The notes under the pieces were generated by a model, which did not search any database, was not told the origin of the DNA, and was given only the letters and a program-made list of their open reading frames with translations. A stretch of 20,343 nucleotides of DNA from Sulfurospirillum sp. Lineage in GTDB: Bacteria > Campylobacterota > Campylobacteria > Campylobacterales > QNZT01. Both the position numbers and the translations under genes were made by a program. Each line of letters starts with the position of its first letter. Positions within the stretch are counted from its first letter, which is position 1. The stretch is taken from contig QNZT01000173.1 of the NCBI GenBank assembly GCA_003978455.1, positions 1 to 20,343 of the forward strand. The letters run 5' to 3'. Below are positions 8,105 through 14,678 of the stretch, piece after piece.

Positions 8105-8167
8105 TGATATGATTTTTATCGAATTTTTTTAAAATATATTCTTTAATAGACGATATAAATCATATCA
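8105..8167. promoter_or_regulatory. 17-base inverted repeat in the divergent amidotransferase/glycosyltransferase promoter region
   Basis: The left arm TGATATGATTTTTATCG (8105-8121) and right arm CGATATAAATCATATCA (8151-8167) are reverse complements with one mismatch (16/17), separated by 29 AT-rich bases. The arms mirror each other about the centre of a 117-base spacer. The inner side of each arm holds a -10-like element reading outward: TATAAA (8154-8159) on plus and TAAAAA on minus. The arms end 30 and 24 bases before the two start codons. This fits matched divergent promoters under shared control, or a pair of operator sites. Confidence 0.6.
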
Positions 8168-8185
8168 CAATAACCTGACATTGTC

Positions 8186-8192
8186 AAAGGAG
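8186..8192 (+). promoter_or_regulatory. Ribosome binding site AAAGGAG that fixes a TTG start
   Basis: AAAGGAG lies 5 bases upstream of TTG 8198-8200. The first downstream residues (PPERKKRVLFIVNSLSHGGAEKV) match the normal N terminus of GT4 glycosyltransferases, and no ATG or GTG fits, so the rare TTG start is well supported. Confidence 0.7.
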
Positions 8193-8197
8193 TTTGC

Positions 8198-9379
8198 TTG
8201 CCGCCAGAAAGAAAAAAAAGGGTGCTTTTTATCGTCAACTCCCTCTCACACGGCGGCGCGGAAAAGGTACTCTCCCTCCTTGCAAATACGTTCCATCATA
8301 AAGATATCTTTGATGTGGAGATCGTGCTGCTCGAAGATATCCGAACCTACCGCATCTCTGAAGATATCAAAGTGACGGCACTCTCCCCCGCCGTCCATAC
8401 AGATCCATTGCGAAAACTGCTGATGCTGCCACTGGATGCTTTGCGCCTTGCCCGCTATATCCGTACAAATCGTCCCAATGTCGTTGTCAGTTTTATATTT
8501 CGTGCAGATTTTGTCAATCTGCTTGCATCCCGACTGACCGGTATACCGGTGATCGTCAGCACCAGAGTCAATGTCAGCTCCACATACAGTCGGAAAAGCC
8601 CGGGAGCCGCTATCAACAAATTTCTCATCCGAAAGCTCTATCCCAAGGCAAACGCGATCATCAACGTCTCACAGGGAATACAAAAAGATCTGACAGAGAA
8701 CTTTCAGATACCTCCGCAGAAGCAGAGTGTCATCTACAATCCATACGACATCCGCAAAATCGAGCAGCTGGCAAACGAACCGTTTCATGAGATATCTGAT
8801 ATTCCCAAAGAGCGTACGTTTATCATCGTCTCCAGACTCAGACCTGTCAAAAATATTGAGATGATTCTTGAAATCTTCGCCACCCTGCCTGAAGATACCA
8901 GACTGCTGATTGTCGGTGATGGTCCTCATGAAGAGCATCTCAAAGCGCTTGCGGATAGACTACATCTGCACAAAAGGGTCATCTTTACAGGTCCTAAAGA
9001 GAACCCTTTTGTTTTCATGAAGCAGGCAGCCATCTATCTCTCCGCATCCAACTCCGAAGGCTTCCCAAACGCACTGGTCGAAGCGATGATCTGCGGGTGT
9101 GCAGTCATCTCCACCGACTGTCCCTCCGGTCCCCGGGAGATTTTGGCACCGCAAACACCTTTTGACAAATTGCGTGAACAAGGTTTTGAGGAGACATCAT
9201 ACGGCATCCTGGTTGCAATGCAAGATAGGGAAGCGTACCGTGAAGCGATGCTACTGTTGCTAAAAAATTCGCAAAAAAGAGAAGAGTTTGTTCAAGCAGG
9301 CAAACAGCGGACTTCGATGTTTGAACTCGATCACATCATCACACAATATGCAGATAAAATCAGAGAGGTCGCGGTATAG
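8198..9379 (+). CDS. Family 4 glycosyltransferase
   Basis: A 393-residue cytoplasmic GT-B retaining glycosyltransferase starting at TTG. The N-terminal domain opens with VLFIVNSLSHGGAEKVLSLL, the acceptor-side GGAE motif. The C-terminal nucleotide-sugar domain contains FIIVSRLRPVKNIEMILEIF, LLIVGDGPHEEHLKAL, VIFTGPKENPFVFMKQA and SNSEGFPNALVEAM, whose E287 and E295 form the E-x7-E motif of GT4 enzymes. Length and order are normal for the family. It is the first gene of a tight plus-strand group, with the next glycosyltransferase starting 1 base after its stop, and it diverges from the amidotransferase gene. It likely adds one sugar to the lipid-linked repeat; donor and linkage cannot be told. 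Similar enzymes transfer GalNAc, glucose or uronic acids. Confidence 0.9.
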   Translation: MPPERKKRVLFIVNSLSHGGAEKVLSLLANTFHHKDIFDVEIVLLEDIRTYRISEDIKVTALSPAVHTDPLRKLLMLPLDALRLARYIRTNRPNVVVSFIFRADFVNLLASRLTGIPVIVSTRVNVSSTYSRKSPGAAINKFLIRKLYPKANAIINVSQGIQKDLTENFQIPPQKQSVIYNPYDIRKIEQLANEPFHEISDIPKERTFIIVSRLRPVKNIEMILEIFATLPEDTRLLIVGDGPHEEHLKALADRLHLHKRVIFTGPKENPFVFMKQAAIYLSASNSEGFPNALVEAMICGCAVISTDCPSGPREILAPQTPFDKLREQGFEETSYGILVAMQDREAYREAMLLLLKNSQKREEFVQAGKQRTSMFELDHIITQYADKIREVAV

Positions 9380-9380
9380 C

Positions 9381-10529
9381 ATGAAAACGATTGCAATGGT
9401 TGCCAACACTTCATGGTCGATGATAAAGTTTCGCTCCGGGATCATAAAAAGATTACTTCATGAAGGGTACAGGCTCTATATCATCGCGCCATACGATCAT
9501 CTTTCGGATCAACTTATCGACATGGGATGTATCTACATCGATGTCACCATGAACAATAAAGGTACAAATATCTTTTCCGATCTGCGTTATATGCGGCAAC
9601 TTTACCGTCTCTATAAAGAGATCCAGCCTGATTTGATCTTTCACTATACTATTAAACCCAACATCTACGGTACACTTGCGGCAAAAAAAGCAAAAATCAA
9701 GTCTGTTGCCGTGATTACCGGTCTTGGATATACCTTTATCAATGACAATATCACGGCAAAAGCGGCAAAGTTTCTCTACAAAATATCACTCAAACATGCC
9801 ACACAAGTTTGGTTTATCAATACCGAAGACAGAAATAAATTTTTACTCCATCAACTGGTTCCCAAAGAAAAAATTGAGCAATTGCCAAGCGAAGGAATCA
9901 ATACCAACCACTTCAGACCGATCAAAATAGAGAAAAAGAATGGAGATTTTCATTTTATCCTGATCGCCCGCTTGTTATGGGACAAAGGCGTCGGAGAGTA
10001 TGTCAAAGCGGCAAAAGAGTTACGAAAAAAATATCCGCATATTATCTGTCAGCTTCTGGGTTTTGTCGATGCACAGAATCCACAAGCGATATCGCAGGAA
10101 CAGATCGACTTCTGGGAGGAGAAAAAGTATGTTAAGTACCTCGGTACAACAGAGGATGTACGTCCTTTTATCGCACAATCAGACTGTGTGGTGCTTCCCT
10201 CTTACCGGGAAGGTATGAGTATGATACTCCTTGAATCCGCATCGATGGCAAAACCGATAATCGCTACCAATGTACCCGGCTGCCGCGATCTTGTCAACCA
10301 TCACATCAGCGGCTATCTCTGCAATCCCAGAGATTATCATGATCTGATGCAAAAGATGGAGAAGATGATTCTTACAACCGAAGAGGATCGTGAAAAGATG
10401 GGAATGCAGGGAAGAGAGATCATCATCTCGGAATACAACGAGCAAACGGTGATCGAAAAATACCTGCGCACCATTAAATCGCTTGTCTCAACTGAAAGCC
10501 ATTTCCGACTAAAATACCACGATGATTAG
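9381..10529 (+). CDS. Family 4 glycosyltransferase (PglA/Bac-GalNAc transferase-like subgroup)
   Basis: A 382-residue GT-B glycosyltransferase. ATG 9381 is chosen because it follows the previous stop by one base and begins the standard N terminus MKTIAMVANTSWSMIKFRSGII. An upstream in-frame reading would overlap the preceding gene by 92 bases without family similarity. Motifs are FHYTIKPNIYGTLAAKKA and ITGLGYTFIND in the acceptor domain. The donor domain has FHFILIARLLWDKGVGEYVKAA, VLPSYREGMSMILLESASM with E277 and E285 as the E-x7-E pair, and AKPIIATNVPGCRDLV. This combination resembles the subgroup that includes PglA-type transferases acting on undecaprenyl-linked sugars; that closeness is recalled, not searched. 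Its last 8 bases overlap the methyltransferase gene, so the three genes form one translated unit. Confidence 0.9.
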   Translation: MKTIAMVANTSWSMIKFRSGIIKRLLHEGYRLYIIAPYDHLSDQLIDMGCIYIDVTMNNKGTNIFSDLRYMRQLYRLYKEIQPDLIFHYTIKPNIYGTLAAKKAKIKSVAVITGLGYTFINDNITAKAAKFLYKISLKHATQVWFINTEDRNKFLLHQLVPKEKIEQLPSEGINTNHFRPIKIEKKNGDFHFILIARLLWDKGVGEYVKAAKELRKKYPHIICQLLGFVDAQNPQAISQEQIDFWEEKKYVKYLGTTEDVRPFIAQSDCVVLPSYREGMSMILLESASMAKPIIATNVPGCRDLVNHHISGYLCNPRDYHDLMQKMEKMILTTEEDREKMGMQGREIIISEYNEQTVIEKYLRTIKSLVSTESHFRLKYHDD

Positions 10530-11829
10530 CAAAAACAGTTTCACAGCACTTTTGAAATGGCTTCTGAAAAGAGTCGTTTATCTCAGAAAAGAGTTTCAGA
10601 ATATTGTCGCCAGGCTGATTTACCAGCCGCAATCCCACTTTGTCCTGCACAAATGGAACGGGCACAAATGTCCATATGAGTCGATCCTATTCTACAACTT
10701 TACCGGTCGTGTACTCTTTGTACTAAAAGAGTTGCTTGCACTTGTGAGCGGAAACAAAATCACACGAAAATCGATCCGGCTTGAAGGATTTGAAGCGATT
10801 GATTTGGCGACTCTTTATCAAACAGGTTCAGATACTGTTTTGTGGCCACGATCTCCCATGGTAATGCTTGGCAAAAGAGAGGTACCGGCATCTTTTTTCG
10901 ATAAAATAGAACGCTCCTATCATCTGGCTTCGCAGCAGAACCATGTGGTCAAAACCAAATGGTGGGAGCAAGTCGCACACAATATCAAAGCGTGGATTTT
11001 TGAGACAAACGGTGCACTGAAGCGAGAGGCAGTTGTTGATTTTAGAAGAGGAAGCCGTTTTGAAGAGATCATTACCGATCAGTTCTCTTACATAGATACA
11101 AAAAGAAACTATATTAGCGAATATCTCAAAGCGATCGATGTCGTTTTGGAGTACCACCGTTTTGCACAGCATATCCGAAAAGAGATCCTCGCTTCATTTT
11201 CGGAGAGTTATGCCGGTAACAATAGCTGTATCGTCTATCGGGGAAAACGGCTAAGTGAAAAAAGCCTTTTTTATGCCACCTGCGTACAGGATATCACCAC
11301 AAATATACCCTTGAATTCAATGCACAGAAGTGTTATCTGCGATATCGGTACCGGTTACGGCGGTTTGCCGACAATGCTTCGCTATTATATGCAAAAGAGT
11401 TGCCAGATTTTGATCGATATTCCCGAAGTGACAATCTTCACCGCTTACTATATCCGCTACAATTTCCCGGATGCAAAAATCGCACTTCTGGAAGATTTAC
11501 AAAAAAGCAACTTTCCTGCTCTGCTGGAGAAGTATGACTTTATCATCATCCCTCCGGAGTATATCTCACAGATACCGGACGCTTCAGTCGATCTTGTGAC
11601 AAATACTGCTTCACTCGGTTTTTTAGATCATGAAACAACAGATATCTATTTATCGGAAATCGCACGTATGTTAAAAAGCGGCGGTTATTTCTACTCAGTC
11701 AACCAGACATCCGGCAAAGAAGCCGGTGTCGGTATGTATGAATGGGATTTTAAAGCAGAGTATCTAACGATTTTCCTCTCGTATAGCAACCGTTTTGCCT
11801 ACCTACAGTGGCTGGGGCAAAAACGGTAG
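10522..11829 (+). CDS. Putative sugar O-methyltransferase
   Basis: A 435-residue protein whose C-terminal half is a class I SAM-dependent methyltransferase. Motif I is ICDIGTGYGGLPTML (D274, G276, G278, G280), followed by the acidic-loop strand ILIDIPEVTIF. Further motifs are DFIIIPPEYISQIPDASVDLVTNTASLGFL and the helix IARMLKSGGYFYSVNQ. The N-terminal ~250 residues are long, basic at the start and without catalytic motifs; long N-terminal regions of this kind occur in the putative sugar O-methyltransferase family of surface-polysaccharide clusters. It overlaps the upstream glycosyltransferase by 8 bases, so it probably methylates the glycan or its lipid-linked intermediate in the cytoplasm. 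The methyl position is unknown. It ends 26 bases from a convergent gene. Confidence 0.78.
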   Translation: MISKNSFTALLKWLLKRVVYLRKEFQNIVARLIYQPQSHFVLHKWNGHKCPYESILFYNFTGRVLFVLKELLALVSGNKITRKSIRLEGFEAIDLATLYQTGSDTVLWPRSPMVMLGKREVPASFFDKIERSYHLASQQNHVVKTKWWEQVAHNIKAWIFETNGALKREAVVDFRRGSRFEEIITDQFSYIDTKRNYISEYLKAIDVVLEYHRFAQHIRKEILASFSESYAGNNSCIVYRGKRLSEKSLFYATCVQDITTNIPLNSMHRSVICDIGTGYGGLPTMLRYYMQKSCQILIDIPEVTIFTAYYIRYNFPDAKIALLEDLQKSNFPALLEKYDFIIIPPEYISQIPDASVDLVTNTASLGFLDHETTDIYLSEIARMLKSGGYFYSVNQTSGKEAGVGMYEWDFKAEYLTIFLSYSNRFAYLQWLGQKR

Positions 11830-11840
11830 CTATATAGCTA
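11827..11840. repeat. 14-base perfect palindrome at the end of the methyltransferase gene
   Basis: TAGCTATATAGCTA begins with the methyltransferase stop codon and lies in the 26-base gap between convergent genes. Without a loop or GC-rich stem it is a poor intrinsic terminator. It is the only structured sequence at this junction. Confidence 0.35.
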
Positions 11841-11855
11841 TACTATTTATTCGGA

Positions 11856-13505
11856 TTATTCGGAAACCAGACGGATATTGTCCAACCAGCCCCCGCCGGC
11901 AACAAAGTAGCGTACCTCATTGACGTGATTACCCGGTTCCAGCTCTTCCAGATATGCCTGAATATCCACTCTGAAGAGTTCCACCTGATCCTGCGGTGCA
12001 TAACCATAACCGCGCACCAGTTCAATCGGTGACTGATATTTCAGGTAGACACTTTCGCCATATACCACTTTTGTATCTGTTGCATGATGATGGTTGCGAA
12101 AAGAGTCCCAGAACATAAACCTCTCTCCAAGATCAGTATCGACAACAACACCGAGAAGATAGTGCGGCATATTGATACCGTCAAAACCACCCACTTCGAC
12201 TTCTAAAATCGTCTGTTCCGTATTAAACATCGGCAATCTGTAAAGATTTTGCTGAGATACAGCAGTAGCAATAAAACGACTGCACGCAGAACTACCGTTA
12301 AAAGACGGCTGACGCAAAATCATCTGTGCACTTCCATATGGATTGTTGATAATCGTCCATTTGTCAAAGTTATGGTCTTCAAAATCCTCGTAAAGTGTCG
12401 GAGGCAGCAACGCTTTATGTTGTGATAAGATCACATTGTCTATATCACCACTACCTCTTACCAGGATACCATCTATAGAGATGATGTCGTTATTCGGTTC
12501 ATAGTCATGCAGATCCTTCTCAAGATCTCTGGAAAATGTATGCCAGTCACCATCCATCGCGATTTCACTCAAACCGTGATGGATATACTGTGTATTGACA
12601 ATACCCCTGTTGTGATTGGACGGAGTATAGTACATATAACGTTGTCCTCTTGTAGTCTGGACATTGACCATCAACATAAACCACTCGGAATAATGCATAT
12701 CCAGACGGATAAACTTACGATCATGCTCATTCCACGCACCGGCACCTCCTGCCCAGTTGCCCAGCATATAGCCGTTATGAGTACCGTCTCCGCGTAGTTG
12801 GATCACGTGACTCTGATGTTCATCGTCATAGGCGACAGAAACTGAAGCGCCCGCAGGGGAGTTATCATATACCTGCCATCTGTCACTGCTGCCATCTTCC
12901 GCATCTTCAAAAGTTATATCCGGAAGCCGTGGAGCTTCATTTGTCAACTGGATGTTGTCCACACTGCCATTTCCCCGGATCAATATACCGTCAACTTCGA
13001 CAATATTATTATCAGGCTCATACAGATGGAGATCTCTCTCCAGATCAAGTCGCTGTGTACGCCACTGTCCATCCGCTATATCCGCACCTAAGCCGATATG
13101 GATATATTCGCTGCTGATTTTACCTCTGCTATTATCCTGTGCGGAGTAGTAGAGAAAACGTCTTCCTTGATCCGTATTCAGTATGACAAAAAAGCTATAA
13201 TAGTCACTGAATTTCGTATCCAGTTCCAAAATCTTTTCTGTATGATTGTGCCATGCATGAGGATGCCATGGCAAATGCCCCATACCAAAACCGTTTGCCG
13301 TACCACTACCGTTGAACACAATAACACGGGAGCCTTTGGCATTGTCATATACATTTTGGATGGTCGCCCCGGCAGGCGTGTTATCGTAAATATACCAAGG
13401 TCTCTCATCTCCGTCCTCTGCATCTTCATATACAGTCGTACTAGCCTGAATCGCCTGCATAGAGGCAATACTTAACATAAAGGTAAAAAAGAGTCTCTTT
13501 TTCAT
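11856..13505 (-). CDS. Secreted protein with three tandem carbohydrate-binding-like domains
   Basis: A 549-residue protein with a signal peptide (MKKRLFFTFMLSIASMQAIQA, likely cleaved near residue 21) and no membrane anchor. The mature part consists of three repeated domains of about 165-180 residues. Each begins (T/L)xEDxED and ends with a (V/I/L)DNIxL strand. Repeats 1 and 2 share PAGA, NG, the RRFLYYS/QRYMYYT strand, DLExDLHxYEPxN and a DGILxRGxGxxDN block; repeat 3 is more divergent. Rich aromatic content and beta-type periodicity suggest jelly-roll or CBM-like folds, but I cannot name a family. The start overlaps the lipoprotein stop (ATGA), so the two are translationally coupled. The position next to a lyase/esterase and export genes suggests a matrix or glycan-binding role, which is inference. 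The gene ends in a tandem 9-base duplication that creates a second in-frame TAA. Confidence 0.85.
   Translation of the reverse strand: MKKRLFFTFMLSIASMQAIQASTTVYEDAEDGDERPWYIYDNTPAGATIQNVYDNAKGSRVIVFNGSGTANGFGMGHLPWHPHAWHNHTEKILELDTKFSDYYSFFVILNTDQGRRFLYYSAQDNSRGKISSEYIHIGLGADIADGQWRTQRLDLERDLHLYEPDNNIVEVDGILIRGNGSVDNIQLTNEAPRLPDITFEDAEDGSSDRWQVYDNSPAGASVSVAYDDEHQSHVIQLRGDGTHNGYMLGNWAGGAGAWNEHDRKFIRLDMHYSEWFMLMVNVQTTRGQRYMYYTPSNHNRGIVNTQYIHHGLSEIAMDGDWHTFSRDLEKDLHDYEPNNDIISIDGILVRGSGDIDNVILSQHKALLPPTLYEDFEDHNFDKWTIINNPYGSAQMILRQPSFNGSSACSRFIATAVSQQNLYRLPMFNTEQTILEVEVGGFDGINMPHYLLGVVVDTDLGERFMFWDSFRNHHHATDTKVVYGESVYLKYQSPIELVRGYGYAPQDQVELFRVDIQAYLEELEPGNHVNEVRYFVAGGGWLDNIRLVSE
11859..12395 (-). 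repeat. Domain repeat 3 of the secreted protein (residues ~371-549)
   Basis: Opens LYEDFEDHNFDKWTIINNPYGSA and closes GGGWLDNIRLVSE. It keeps the opening, a GERFMFW strand, an ELEPGNHVNEV equivalent of YEPxN and the final DNI strand. It is otherwise diverged, possibly towards a different ligand. Confidence 0.6.
12423..12914 (-). repeat. Domain repeat 2 of the secreted protein (residues ~198-361)
   Basis: Opens FEDAEDGSSDRWQVYDNSPAGA and closes ILVRGSGDIDNVIL, with DLEKDLHDYEPNNDI. It is the closest partner of repeat 1. Confidence 0.8.
12936..13430 (-). repeat. Domain repeat 1 of the secreted protein (residues ~26-190)
   Basis: Opens YEDAEDGDERPWYIYDNTPAGA and closes ILIRGNGSVDNIQL. It is readily alignable with repeat 2 over its whole length, including DLERDLHLYEPDNNI. 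Confidence 0.8.
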
Positions 13506-13726
13506 TCTGCTCCCTCCTCTGCGGCAAGTTTTTCCTGGATATGATTGATTTCGTTTATATCGATTTTGGCAGCCACATCCCCTTTATCGCCGTCCAATCG
13601 CTCCTGCTGGATCGCAATACTCTCTATATCATCTTCTTGTGACATAGAGTCCGATACGACACCGCCACACCCTGAAAAGAGTAACGGAACAACTATCAAA
13701 CATGATAGATATATCTTTTTACGCAT
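13502..13726 (-). CDS. Small acidic lipoprotein
   Basis: A 74-residue protein with a lipoprotein signal peptide: MRKK, a hydrophobic stretch YLSCLIVVPLLF, and lipobox LFSGC with the lipidated Cys at residue 20. The mature part, about 55 residues, is hydrophilic and strongly acidic (SQEDDIES, LDGDKGD, AAEEGAE), with helical character and no recognised domain. An AAGAAAGGAAAG sequence just upstream serves as ribosome binding site. Its stop overlaps the start of the large secreted repeat protein by the ATGA arrangement, so expression is coupled. It may anchor or chaperone that protein at the envelope, but this rests on context only. Confidence 0.82.
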   Translation of the reverse strand: MRKKIYLSCLIVVPLLFSGCGGVVSDSMSQEDDIESIAIQQERLDGDKGDVAAKIDINEINHIQEKLAAEEGAE

Positions 13727-13761
13727 AAACTTTCCTTTCTTAAGTAAATTTAATCTACTAT

Positions 13762-13770
13762 ATCATAGCA
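13762..13770 (-). promoter_or_regulatory. Extended -10 promoter element upstream of the lipoprotein gene
   Basis: On the minus strand the sequence reads TGC-TATGAT, an extended -10 element 35 bases upstream of the lipoprotein start. TTTAAG at about 13785-13790 is a weak -35 candidate. TTAAGTAA (13740-13747) and its inverse TTACTTAA (13782-13789) flank the element. The 129-base spacer to the formyltransferase otherwise holds only AT-rich sequence, and no terminator is seen. Confidence 0.45.
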
Positions 13771-13855
13771 GATATAAATAATTACTTAAAATATATTTTA
13801 CTAAGTAAAAAGAAATATTATTGTTCTTTCGGGTAATTAGGGATGGTCTTTAAAA

Positions 13856-14629
13856 CTACTTTACCCCCATACGAATATAATATTTCAGGTATTCTCCCAT
13901 CGTCGGATGTGACCAGATTTTTGACTCCAGATCATTTCTGACAATCGTTTCCAGTTTTCCATCCAATGCATCCTCTATCGCCCGAACCATCAACGGTACA
14001 GCTTCAAGCACCTGTAAATAGGGATAGGTATTAAAATTATCTTTGCGGGAAACATCAATCTTCGCCTGATAGAGAATAGCACCCGTATCGATCCCTTTAT
14101 CGACCAGATGTACCGTGACACCGCAGTTTTCGGCATCACTTTGTGTCAAAGCCCAGTATCCGCCGTGCACGCCTCTGTATTTTGGGGTGATGCCTGTGTG
14201 GGTATTGATAAAAGGGGCATCGATCGCACCCAGCACCTCTTCGGAGATGATCCTCGTTCCGTTAACCACAACCACATCGGGTTTTAATTTTTTAAGCAGG
14301 TCGATCGTGATCGGGGCATTGACACTCGGTACTTCGGCTACTTTTTCGGAGGGATACGGCACATCTTCAACCTCGTAACGCTTCCGGATGGCATCGATAC
14401 GTTTTTGGGAAAAAGGACGCATCATCTTACTGAACACCATGAAGAGAAGTTGCCCGACCACTTTACGATACCCCAGTCTTTTGAGCCGTCTTTGCAGAAG
14501 CACTTTTTTGGAGACCGGCTCCTCGACAATCACTCTGGCTATCTCGTAACGCTTCTGCAAACCATGGTACATCAGTCGGGAAAGATCGCTCTGATCAACC
14601 AACATCACGATGACGGGGCGCTTCTGCAT
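13856..14629 (-). CDS. Formyltransferase-family protein, probable sugar-amine formyltransferase
   Basis: A 257-residue protein of the formyltetrahydrofolate-dependent formyltransferase superfamily (Fmt/PurN/ArnA-N fold). Its core holds PDVVVVNGTRIISEEVL, then INTHTGITPKYRGVHGGYWAL and VTVHLVDKGIDTGAIL. Numbered from ATG 14629, N142, H144 and D181 are the catalytic triad in the normal N-x-H and GIDTG contexts. A preceding GTG (14632) is possible, but AAGGAG is better spaced for the ATG. The first ~90 residues are basic and unlike the short Rossmann start of Fmt. No tRNA-binding C-terminal domain is present, so it is not the housekeeping Fmt. Surrounding glycan genes suggest N-formylation of an amino sugar, as in O-antigen formyltransferases. 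It lies 49 bases downstream of the lyase/esterase gene. Confidence 0.8.
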   Translation of the reverse strand: MQKRPVIVMLVDQSDLSRLMYHGLQKRYEIARVIVEEPVSKKVLLQRRLKRLGYRKVVGQLLFMVFSKMMRPFSQKRIDAIRKRYEVEDVPYPSEKVAEVPSVNAPITIDLLKKLKPDVVVVNGTRIISEEVLGAIDAPFINTHTGITPKYRGVHGGYWALTQSDAENCGVTVHLVDKGIDTGAILYQAKIDVSRKDNFNTYPYLQVLEAVPLMVRAIEDALDGKLETIVRNDLESKIWSHPTMGEYLKYYIRMGVK

Positions 14630-14678
14630 CACTGCTCCTTTGAAAAAATGCTCTCATACTATCTACTATTTCGACTTC

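Noticed and set aside
8081..8140. Possible upstream start that would restore a catalytic Cys to the amidotransferase
   Set aside because: The in-frame upstream codons contain no Cys-bearing start and reach a TAA within about 20 codons. GAGAG spacing supports the start at 8080, so the loss of Cys2 is real in this sequence.
9288..9380. Upstream extension of the second glycosyltransferase
   Set aside because: The 31 added residues would overlap the preceding gene and do not resemble the family. ATG 9381 directly follows the previous stop and begins the expected motif.
11827..11840. Intrinsic terminator at the methyltransferase end
   Set aside because: The 14-base palindrome has no loop, is AT-rich and is not followed by a U-run on either strand.
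12423..13430. CRISPR-like or DNA-level repeats in the minus-strand block
   Set aside because: Repetition is at the protein-domain level with diverged codons. There are no short direct repeats with spacers.
13782..13809. Hairpin around AAAATATATTTT as a terminator after the formyltransferase gene
   Set aside because: The stem would be purely A/T with mismatches and no GC core, which is expected by chance in such an AT-rich spacer.
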